Source: Ceratodon purpureus (taxonomy: Eukaryota > Streptophyta > Bryopsida > Pseudoditrichales > Ditrichaceae). Taken from it: 64,000 nucleotides of DNA. Below the pieces are notes generated by a model that was given only the letters and a program-made list of their open reading frames with translations, did not search any database and was not told the DNA's origin. Shown here one piece after another: positions 1-11,100 of the stretch. Positions within the stretch are counted from its first letter, which is position 1, and every line of letters starts with the position of its first letter. Made by a program: the position numbers and the translations under genes. The stretch spans positions 2,877,799-2,941,798 of the forward strand of contig CM026429.1 of assembly GCA_014871385.1 (NCBI GenBank). Reading direction: 5' to 3'.

Positions 1-3000
1 GCTAACATGCTAATTAAGTGTATCAAAAAGTAGGACAAGCAGAGGAATCAATAACACTAACATTGACTTTGCTGGGATCCCATGAGAAGAAGCTGGTGAA
101 AAACGTCGGCTCGTTGCCTTCTGTGAATATGAAGACGGGAATATCTGGTAGCCTCCCATCCAACCTTGCGACTCGTTCAACATATTTCTGCGTGTAACAA
201 TTGAGATTCATGTCAATGCTCAAATTGAGACGCCGTGCTACATTTCTTAGACCCATGCCAACTTCAGGATATAATACCTGCAGTCTGGGAATTTAAATTT
301 TTAGCTTCTAAAGAGAACATTCTTGTTACAGAGGGACAGTCGTACCTTGGCAATATCTAAAGCATTTTCTTTTTCCTCCACGCTTGAATTCTGGCCAACC
401 CACTCGTAAATAGCATTGTTACAGTCCACGATCATGACTTCATCAGTCAGAAGATCGTCCTGTGTGAAGTTGTGCACTTCCGTCACCTGCACAATTTTCG
501 CCTCAGAATACTAACACAAAGAAAGCTGGAATAAGACCATTATAGCAGTGGTTGTTCAATCATGTACCGATATTTGGACGCTTAAATTGGGAACACAATA
601 ATATACAGAACGATGCACATCTCGAACTCAAGAAGCATGCCAACATACGTTTATCTTTAATAAACTGAAACTTTATTACAGGTAGGTGAAGGAAGAGATA
701 TAGATCATTACCTTCAGATTCCCTGAATAATTGTACGCAATCGATGATCCAAGGACATGCCATCAGAATTACGAAAGGTAAGAATTGTGCACAGTACAGT
801 TCACTAGAACGAACATTTGCCTGTTCAATTTTATAACTTACAAGCTCAAACAATATCACTAGAACAAAAAGAAGTCCCCACAGCATGTAATAATGAAGAA
901 AGTACAGATACGAGGTGGAGTAGAAGCAGATGATCGACTGTTACAAACAACAAACCATTCTCTATCCATCAACTGTACATCAACTGTACATGCACTCAGT
1001 AAAGAGAATCAGTAGAACAGATTCCAGAGAGTACAAGTTCCATATGATTGATGCTACAATCTTGCGGAGGCCTCACCTTGTGAAAGACTGCATGTATACA
1101 ACCTTGGATCCTTAGGACCGTCTTTAGGTTCCCGATGGCTTGAATATTTTCGTTTACCTCCAAGAGAACTCCAAAAGATGGGAGGCTCTAAACTTTCTTT
1201 CACGGGCCTTGCTATAACACCAGGCTGCACCAGTCAAACACACGTTGATTAGTTAGAAGTACATTCAACTATGCTTCTCCACAAATATTTCATACGGCTT
1301 TGTTCTTGAGCGTGAACCTAAAAGCTTGAACCCGAGTTTGGAGTCAGAGGACCCTTGCTTTAAACCCAGCATATGGATTTGAATCGCTGACATCATCAAG
1401 TGTATGCCTTCAGATCACACACAAGACTTGGAAACCATCTGCCAATTTTTTATTCACATCAACTACAATTAGCGTCTTAGCCCACCTTCAAAACTTCTGC
1501 CACCCGCAGAACAGACTTCTGACTCTCAGCAGAGCTAAGGTTGCCAGACCAAGCATACAACTTCGAGTTGGTTTGAAGCAGGAAGCAGTCGGAAGAGTTG
1601 AGTGAAGCTGATAACTGCAAACAATGAAAGAGAATATTACTCCAAATACCTGCATCATTAAGTAAAGCACGCCCTCCGTAATGATGCGTTAAACCAAGAA
1701 AGCATTTTAAAGCTTAAAGATCACACTATTTACCGGTTCTACTTGTACAGCCAGCACAATGTGCGGACCAACAGCTCGCACTCGCACCAACATTATTGGA
1801 TTCTCTTTGTGACCTGCAGCAGGGTGTTCCTGCCATAGGGTGGAAAGTACCAAATCATTAATATGCGAAAAAAAATCCTTCTTACTACCCGTAATTTCTT
1901 ACTTGCAACCCGTGCATTCACCCATCTTGCAAGAGTGCTTATCAACTACTAGCTCTTCATAAGAAAAATTAAAAACACAGTATCTAGCAATACAGTACTT
2001 TCGAGAACAATGAGAGCTGTTTGATGGCAAAAAAGTTGACAAACCTTCATTATGCACATGCATTTGAACAGCGCCAAAAATTGAATAGGCTCCTTCCCTT
2101 GGAAAATGATAGCCTGTCATGAATACAGATGTTTAGGTCACAGGCAATGTAGGCACAAAAAAGAACTACAAACACCACGCAACTAGGTTTCCCTGCCACT
2201 GGCACTATTTCATGCTAACAATATTTACACAGTTCCAAAATCTATGGTTGGAACAGGAGCTATGATCAAGTGTTTATCTTAAAGTAGTGAGGTTTTACCT
2301 CCACTGCACGTCCTTTAAGTCCTGAATTCACGTCCTTTATGATCTTTAACGACGAAGCCTTATCCTCCTGCACATCAAGCATGTTACTTATTACGGTACA
2401 AAAGCTTAGTATATTCAATCCATGATATAATGTACAATGGATATACCCATGGTCTAGCAACAATCTAAGTGTAAGACAGTGATATTCCAATAGAAATGAT
2501 GACATTCATAAGTTCTAAATTAACTGGTTCATTCTCATCGGCCATTGATATTGCGAATTTGCTCTTACCGGAGAGGCGTGTCGGCCAATCCAATTGCAGA
2601 GAAGGTACTCTTCTTTTCGTTCTTCTCCTTGATAAGTATAAAGCACAATGTAGCAGCTGCAGTCATAGAACTTTCCAACATCTTCAGCAGCAACTTCTTT
2701 CTTCACCCCGCCTATCACCCTCCACACCTGAGAAGAGGAAACCGTTTAAGTGTAAGCAGCTCGAAAGTATAAGTTTCCAATTAAACCGGCAAAGATTGAA
2801 ACAAGGTGACTGGATTACTAAAAGCTTCAAAAATATTTGGGTGTAAGGCAAACCTCAATCTTGCCACTCAAATTTGGAAGTGGTGGAAGTTCTTCTTTGA
2901 TAGGTGAACCTTTGAGAATGCCCTTTGTGTTGAGGCCTTGCTGCTTCAACAATGCTGTCACATCCACAATAGCAGCTCTATGAGAATGATTGTCCAAGAT

Positions 3001-6000
3001 ATCAATGTAAAGTCCTCGGTACTAACACGTTATAAGATAAAATGTAGACACACGTGCAGAAAATTCTAGAAATTGGACTTGCGAGAAGCTGAGAGCATAG
3101 AAAGAGGTGTTGAATAGCATGCTAGAACACATGCAATACACGTTTCCTGAATATGCTGTTCACATCCCTACGTATTTTGCAAAATTACAAACATCTATAG
3201 CATGATAAAAACACATACCTCAAGATTTTGCACAGCTAGTTAAGAAGAGAAGAAGTGAAATTCAACGCAGTATAAATTTCTTAGATACGCTCGAGTACGG
3301 TAATACTCGTCGTATTCTAAGGCAAGACATAATCGGTAAACATGACCAGCAGACCAAAGTAAAAAGATCGGTAAAATTCAGCATACCGGTACCTGCTACT
3401 TTGCCTCTACCTTCTTCGGAAACAGGGTGCTGTCCATTAAAGGACCACTTGTCAAAATATGAACGAAATTCTAATGTTTCAAATCCCTCGATGATCCGGG
3501 TGATCTGAGTGTGCTTCGGCCTTTTTTGACCAGTGATTAAACCCTGCACATATGCAAAACAACTTTCAGACTGCAGTTAGCAATACATGTGCATATTGCA
3601 CATCAATTTCGATTGCACGTATTCAGAAGTCCTTAAATATTTACTGTTGGTTGGAAGCTTGCACTCAACGATTGTGGACAAATAGTTTGAGCAAACATGA
3701 TCTTAATGGAAAACAAACAGACCATGAATGACAATACGACATAACCACAATAGCGGCAGGCTAGGTACTTAAGTTGTTGAATGGGGCACACTAAACTACT
3801 GGATGTTTCACATTTAATTACATTTCCATTTATATACAGATACAAGCAAAATTATCGTACATGCCATTCAAAGTAGTTGGCAAATGAACTTGCCTCGACA
3901 GTCGAAACAGCAGACTTTCTTGCATCAAGTGATGTGTTGCGACCTGCCCATATATATAGCTCAGTTCCGCAATCGAGCATGTAACACTTGCTGCTGTCCA
4001 ACATGTCCTTAGAGGTTTCCACTTCCTTGAAGCTCCCTTCTATGATACTGTAGTATCCAATGCGCACAAACAGCCATCAGTAACAATCTGCAATGCATAA
4101 AGGGCTACAAATCGTACACTTTTGAACCCAAAGAAAGTGTAATCTGAATACTTGAAAACTATCTAAAACACATCCGTGACGCCCGACCCATTTCTTACTT
4201 CAGGGCTTTCAGGATCCTAGATTTTACTACAACTTGCAAGATTCGAAGAAGTGAACCAATCAGAAGGCAAGGGTGTGATGCGACTTGATTGAGTAGAGTG
4301 ACAGCAGGTCGTTCACATACCATGATAGCTTAGGCTTGGCCAACGCAGGAGCATCATCTGCAACAGCGGCTTTCTTCGTAAGTGGAGCAAAGCCTCCAAA
4401 TAGAACCCAGAACTGGCCTGTGTCTGCTTCAGACCCAAGCGTACCATCATCTGCAACACCATTGAAATAAACACTTATTTAACAAGTGAGGCTCGCATAA
4501 CTCAAAATTGAGCATAAACTTGCTGATCGATACAACACCATAGATGTTATTTACCGTCTTCAACAATGTATACGACCATCTCATTCAGACCATTTGGGAA
4601 ACACAACTCAGCAACCCCGAAGTGTCAAATGACATTTGGAATAGTGCTGACAGTGAGAAGCTTAAACCTTCATCAGAGTCCTTACCTATAATGATGACCT
4701 CGCATTTTCCATCATGGTATGTATCCTTAATATACTGTACAACTTCTAGAGCTTTTCCTCTCTCTTGAATGCTGGACGTCTCCCCATTGAACTGGAAGAT
4801 AGTTGATTGCGTATCCAGAACAAAGACGTCATCATGGTTGAGTGAGGAACGAGCAAAGGGCACCTGTTATGGGAGGCAGTCAAGAAACCGTTCAGTTCAA
4901 AAACTTCACAGCCGAAATTATGTATCCAGAGTACATAGATCCTGCATCGTAATTAGTTTCCCCTGAAAATGAAGTTTACATCAAAAACCCTTCATTATAC
5001 TCAATTCACGTAGACACTTTATGTAGCAGGCAGAGGATGAAGAGGATGCAACAAATAGGATTCGTAAAGCAAAGAAGTGCTTGAGACCTGTGATACTCGA
5101 ACAGCACGCCTCCCTTTCACAATGAAGAGACGAGGCTCAACCTTCTCAGCCTCCACTTTCTTAAATCCAGAGGCAACACCACCTTCCAGGGGTATGATAC
5201 ATGGCTTGAAATAAGATAGGAACAGGTCTGTCTCGTGTTCGTGAGTCTCTCTGTACTGGACCGCGCGACCACCTAAAGCAGCATCTAGCTCAACTGTTTT
5301 AATTGCTGCAGTACCAGCCTCATCCTATAAGAAAGAACCATCATGTAACAAGCGATAAGCACTTACATTACATCAGAAGCTGTAATCGTAATCTGTATAT
5401 ATTTGTTTATCTTATGGATGGATATATTTTAGCTTAAACGTCGTTAGACTTTCTTCCCACACCACAGCCTGACAGCGTGCAATCTCCAAGCATATGCTTG
5501 CAAAAGTAGAGCCAAAGGTAGGTGGCTGCAAAAATTATGTCAACTTCAGACACTCGGCTACCAAAAATATCTGATGAAATTTGAGGCAAAGGTGTTCTGC
5601 TAATTCATTTACTGTATTTTAAAAGTAGTTCACAAAGCTCAAATAGTGAATAATCTAGCAAACGGATTACCTGACTTGTGTCCTTCCCGAGCCAAAAGTG
5701 AATATCGTAGTGGAATCCTCCAGACTTCAGAGCTGTAGTCTGTTACCAAAAGAGCAACAACTGCTTTAAAAACCAATTTAAGATGGAAAACAGTTGTTAC
5801 AAAGTTGAAGACAAATATCCGTGCTATTTGTCTGAATCACAGATAGTGCTATCCTCTATAGACAGAGTAGAACTTGAAGAGTCCAGCCGAAGTATTACCC
5901 TGAGTACAATATACGAATCTCCCGAGTAAAATTTTCCGTATGCTTCCTTAGGTAGGGGCACAGGTTTGAAATTTTCAATGCGCCATATATCCATTCCTCT

Positions 6001-6232
6001 GAAGATAAAAGTCAAGGGAAACAATCGCTTCGAGACCAATGTCTCACATATGTTACTATTCCAACTAAGGAGATCATAAGAAATGTGTACAGTATCCTCC
6101 CAACCGACAATTCTGAGTACAATTTACAATTGGATTCAAGAAGAGAAATCCCTAAAACAGCATGCAAGTAGGATACGGTTTCTGTCCAACTCCATGAAAA
6201 GCAACGTCGACATTCTTCATAGACACAGCCAT
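1..6232 (-). CDS. VLN: Plant villin (actin-bundling, gelsolin repeats G1-G6), 3' end outside window
   Basis: Villins bind, sever, cap and bundle actin filaments in the cytoplasm, usually under calcium control. Seventeen coding exons can be joined in frame (715 residues): 6232-6177, 5998-5899, 5739-5671, 5324-5088, 4863-4686, 4450-4321, 4047-3894, 3543-3393, 2975-2854, 2727-2569, 2367-2299, 2113-2045, 1829-1734, 1614-1486, 1224-1066, 486-346, 187-62. The start is set by [19 protein letters not shown], the usual plant villin N-terminus, running into [20 protein letters not shown] (G1). Further family signatures are [20 protein letters not shown] (G1), [18 protein letters not shown] (G2), [16 protein letters not shown] (G3), [16 protein letters not shown] (linker before G4), [20 protein letters not shown] (G4), [21 protein letters not shown] (G5) and [16 protein letters not shown] (G6). 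Reading stops after [10 protein letters not shown] with a GT donor at 61-60, so the C-terminal linker and headpiece are outside. The intron at 3893 uses a GC donor. The exon 15/16 junction is uncertain: the obvious GT donor at 1076-1075 breaks the frame, while a GC donor at 1065-1064 keeps it. The segment between G4 and G5 is shorter than in Arabidopsis villins. Confidence 0.95.
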
Positions 6233-7700
6233 CAGGCTGTTCCTCAAACTCCCTTTTAGCTCTTGAAATTGAACTCAAATTCACATGCATAATCCTATGG
6301 CAGGAACTGAGACTCTCTGCATGCGAACCTGCAAAGAAAAGAAAAGGAACTAGGAAATCAGAACAACCTTGGAAAAACAACGACATTTTGCTCAGCTTCT
6401 GTAAAAATAAGTGTGCAGCCAAGTATCCGAATGCACATCAAATCGTTCGTGGGTACTACGCTACCAAACCACAAAGGAGCAAATGTCTGTTGGCGATCGT
6501 GAGCTAATAAGACACGCGGATTGACAACCGGGTGCAATCCTTACACTAATGTATAAATGACAGAACATAAACCTAAAGTTAAATCTCCATTTCTTATCGT
6601 ACTCTTCTGCTGACTCTCTCTTAACGAGCAATCTAATTTCATAGAGACAAATTACTATTGAGCCTGATCACTAGACCTCAAAGGTAACCGAATCGATTGG
6701 AGAGTCTCATCGGCTGAAATGACTGCATAGAATTGCAGAGTATTAATCAACAGAGAATTGCAATCATACTAAAAACGACAAAGTAAAGAGTCAGCTCAAA
6801 GATAACCTAATCGCACCGAGGAACAAACTAAATTTTACCGTATAAGCGCAAATTTTTGCCCTATCTGCAGTTTAGCATAAGATGTAATTTCGATATTCGT
6901 ACAGCAAAAAGGACTCCCAGAAGTGCTAAAATGCTTACAACTGCATCAACACAGCCCTTAACAGTTTCCGTACTACCAGACGTGATCTAAACCGCGTTGA
7001 TAGGAAGTTCCTAGACTTTTTCACTGATGACAACAAAGTTTCACCTCCCAATGAAATTCACGTTCTTAAACCCAGGTCACAACTACGGAAGCGAAATCAA
7101 ACCCATCGCCTGTAAAATGCAACGAAGAGAGCCCAGAATAAGAGATACTCGCCGGCCTGCCTCTGTTACTGTTCAGACCAAGAGAAGAATCCTTCCACAA
7201 AGGATCCCGAACGCAAGAATTGCTAGTAATCTACACATCACCGCAAGCTCACACGTCCACTCAGGATCCAATCCGCGGAGAACTAATTCCAAGGGATCGC
7301 CTCGCCTCCGGTCACTCCAAGAGCCAGAAAAAACTCCAAAAAAAACAACCACCTGAAGCACAAAACCGGTACACCCACCCGATCCCCTCCCAAACAACCT
7401 CCCCTCACAACACTCTCCACCACTTCACAAACCAACCTGCCTCCCAGAACTCCACACAAACCAGCACCAACACACGCGCTCCGACTCCTCCAACACCACA
7501 CCACTGACTCATCACCAGAGCTCAGAAACGTACCAGTCGCAAGTACGATCTCCAAATGCGCAAAACCAGATCTCCCACACGCACTCCCACCAATCCAGGA
7601 CAATTGCTTCCACAGCAGTACTTCCACCACACTCCCTGCAAACGCGTTTGTCACGAAAACCACTTCACCTGGCACCTGGTATCGATACCCACATGGGCGT
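6233..7700 (-). promoter_or_regulatory. Villin 5' region: probable leader, leader intron(s) and promoter
   Basis: No coding exon is recognisable between the villin ATG at 6232 and about 7700. From about 7200 to 7680 the + strand is rich in C and A and nearly lacks G, so the strand read as villin RNA is rich in G and T. The same composition precedes the cyclin and telobox genes. I infer that transcription starts near 7680-7700 and that a leader intron lies between there and 6232. Short open frames in this block are composition artefacts. Confidence 0.4.
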
Positions 7701-7739
7701 GTAGGTACTCGTTAGACGCAGAATTTGAGTGGGGATCAG

Positions 7740-7965
7740 CGGGTGCGGGGTGAGAGCCCGCAAGGGGGCGAGAATAATGGCAGCGGGCGATGGAGGTGGG
7801 CGAGGGAGCCAGATGTGCGAGACGACAGTTGCGAGCCTGAGCGAAGAGTCGAAGTTGGGCTGTGTTGATGTCTAGATTTGTCTAGCTTCTTGGTCGCGGG
7901 GGACTCGTTCGGGGTGACCGGGGTGACCGGGGTGACCGGGGTGACCGGATGACCGGGGGGGCCGG
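7740..7965. repeat. G-rich block ending in a GGGGTGACC tandem array
   Basis: At about 7690 the + strand flips from G-poor to G-rich. At about 7908-7965 the block ends in four to five head-to-tail copies of a 10-base unit (GGGGTGACCG), followed by a partial copy and a run of G. No gene is seen. It could be part of a promoter or the start of a divergent transcript. Confidence 0.7.
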
Positions 7966-8861
7966 TTGAGGTTATCCCATGGCCTGCGCAGGGGGTTTTG
8001 GCAATGCCCCCATCATTGTGGGTTTCCAGGACTGTGTTGGGACTGTCCTCATTGTCGACGTTTCACGCGTCCAGGTTTTTTCTTTGGCTTGCGGTCATGT
8101 GAGTGTAAAGTAGAGGGACCACAAACCGACAAAATTGGAGCCCTTCCGTTGGGTAAACATAGAGAATATGAACCAAAACCAAACCAAAAAAAATAAAGTA
8201 ATAAAGTAAATAAAGTAAATTATAAATAATAAATTGGAGTTCTATCGAATTTTCTGTAATTTTTTTAGATAAAAAAAAATAGGGGTATCTGTAAGTGATG
8301 AATAGTTGGAAATTGTCACTAGGTGGCTCTAGAAAACAATGAGGGTTTAAAGATTAATATGCCAATGAGGGCACATTAACTGAAAATAGGAGTGAGAAAT
8401 TAGTACCATCATGATTTGATAATGGAGGTCTAGTTTTATTTTAGTTATTGATCATCTTACCTTGTTAGTACATGCTTTTCTTTTTATGACCATTTGATAA
8501 AGGGATGCTAGGGTTGGTGTTGGCAATTGTTCTATGTAGAGAAGTGCAAAAAACTTACCCAGTTATAGAAGTTTGTATACTAAATCACCTTGTACCTTTC
8601 CTCGTTTAAGTAAAATCATGCTAAAATATAGGGAGTTTTGCTACATTATAGGAAGTTGTATCATCCACTTTAATACCCTCTAGTATACATGTTATATCAT
8701 GTCTTGTTAGATTGATGTTTTATAACATTCTAAACCATTTTATTTACCAATAAAATTTGTGGGATTTTATCTCCGATTGACAATACAATCCATATTGGTA
8801 TTGTAAAAAGTCTAACAGTTGAGTTCCAAACATGTGCTTGACTTTTGTAGCAAGATTAGTT

Positions 8862-8926
8862 GAGATTTGGACTAATTTTAAATTTAGGAATAGTTTATTC
8901 CAAAATTTTAAATTAGTCCAAATTTC
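8862..8926. repeat. 31-bp foldback with 3-nt loop
   Basis: Arms 8862-8892 and 8896-8926 pair at 28 of 31 positions around a 3-base loop. The arms are AT-rich. The short loop and the absence of a longer stem make a microRNA precursor unlikely; a collapsed inverted repeat is more likely. Confidence 0.7.
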
Positions 8927-10935
8927 AAATCTTAAATTTTAAATTTTGGAATAATATTGATTTTATAAACAAACCTCGTTTATTGCATATGGTAGTAGAT
9001 GAAAATAATTAAATATATGAAAATGGAACATATGGCATTATACAATAAAGAAGGTTTATCTATATGTCCTTTTGCGAGGTCATTATGAAAGGTCCTTCTT
9101 AAATTTGGATCTTTACTTTAATATGATATGAGATTGCAATAATTTTTTAATGATAACAAGATTTTATATATAAGCCTTGTTGGTACATATCAATTTCAAG
9201 AGTCTACGCAAGTCAAGTTTATATTTGCCTAATATATTTTTCTTGCACAAATTGAATAAAATATATTCTACCAAAAACAATTATTGCAAAAAAAACTAAC
9301 ACTTTTACACAGGCTTGATAAATTTTAATTTAATTGTACTTAAAAGAGAGAAATATGCCTCCCTCAAATTATAGTAACTTGAATCCAATCTTGAAAAAAA
9401 TTATCTTAATCAAAATGTCAATGTCATGATTTTCCAGATGAATTATTTCTTAGTATATATTTTTCTGAATAAGCTCTAGATTATACTACTACATGAAGTT
9501 TATTTTAAACGAAACCTCTCTTCCTCACTTACATTTCATATTATGTCAAAATTATGTTTCGAGTTTTACATTTTGAGCAAATTCTTACAAGTGGATTGAA
9601 AGTTTATTATGGTGGAATGTGCATTGTAACCAGAAACACAAGATAAGTGAAGAAGAGGGACGTTCCTTACCTACCTACCAAATTGTTAGTATATGTGGGA
9701 AATTAGGAGGTGATTTAGCAATAGTGTTTGAAATTGCTAAAAATAGATATGGCATTTTATTGCTTGAAAAGTGCCTCAAAGTTGGTGAAATTTATAAATG
9801 AATCGTTGATTGAAAAAAACGTTGAGTTTATAACAACCCTATTATCTTCAAATTCCTCTTTTTCTTTAAATCACAGTTTATTTCATCAAGAAACTGTCCA
9901 CCAGCCCAAGCACCTTGAATGTAACCACTGGTCTTCAGTTTCTTTTGGCAAATGCAAGTTTCAATGTAGGACACCCATACCAAGTACATCACAAAACTTT
10001 TTCAACAAAACTATTCAAACCTAAAGGAGTTGGTCACGGGTGCATGCTCCACTTTGGTTGAATGATTCAAAGAGAATGCTTATTAGTGTGACAGAGATGG
10101 CATTGAACTGTCCATGGCTGAGAATAGGAAAGTGAGTTGGGATTCACGTATATAATTAAGTCTGGAATAATGGGTAGCAAAGGTGAGCGGAAGAGTCAAG
10201 GTCTGCAATGAGGGTTTGATGACCTGGCATGGGCCTCTCCGTGTTGAGGAAGTCCAATGAGAGGACCGTGACAGCTTAGATTAGTCTGCTACCTTGGGCA
10301 TCCTCTTTCATTGTTACCAAATATCACAACAAAATGAGTTCAATTTGACTTCATATTTGAACATATCAATGCAACTGGTAGTCTATCACACAACCAAGCA
10401 TTGCAAGGAAAAGTAGTGTTGCAATTGTCTTTGTTTCAGAAACTTCATTTTGACAAGTAAACAAGGATCCTTGAGTTTACTGATGTGGGAAGGCCTTGGA
10501 ATACCCTTGGCAGTTCCTTCCGAGTACTTGTGACAAAATTCTCTGTATTTACAAATTAGCACTTCTAAGTCAATCAACCTTCGAATGTCCAGTAAAACTT
10601 AACATGATGTTTCAAATTTCATTTTTAGCCAAACTCTCTAACTGCAATCCCTCCTCAAAATTTGTTGTTCATTCAATGAATTTGTATCTTATGAAAACCA
10701 TGAATATTGAGTGAAAGGTAAATATATATAAAATATCAAACATCAAATAAAAATTGACCAGTCATAATATTGTTGGATTTAATTTCACATATATAATAAG
10801 ATGATAAATTTTTACCTAGTCGAGAAGAATGAAAAATAAGCTAAATTAGTTTATTGAAGTCTTAAAGCAAGATTCGACAATTTTGATCTAATTTTGTATT
10901 ACATGAAAGGTGCAAGTCACGTTGTTATCACTTTT

Positions 10936-11100
10936 TTATATGGATGTATATAGAAAACTTAGATATATGGAGATATGAATGGATATGAAAAGCTTAGGTA
11001 TATGAACATATGTGTGGGTTTTGAAAGACTAGGCACATGAAGATATGAGTGACTGTAGAAAGACTAGGCACATGGAGATACTAGGCATATGAATATAAGT
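10936..11100. repeat. Degenerate tandem array, about 32-36-bp unit
   Basis: About five diverged copies carry the core 'aagactaggcacatgaagat'. A related single copy lies near 11418-11456. Unit lengths drift, as in an old minisatellite. Confidence 0.6.

Noticed and set aside
7220-7675. Overlapping open frames of 95-130 codons on both strands
   Set aside because: Same G-poor composition effect upstream of villin; no motif.
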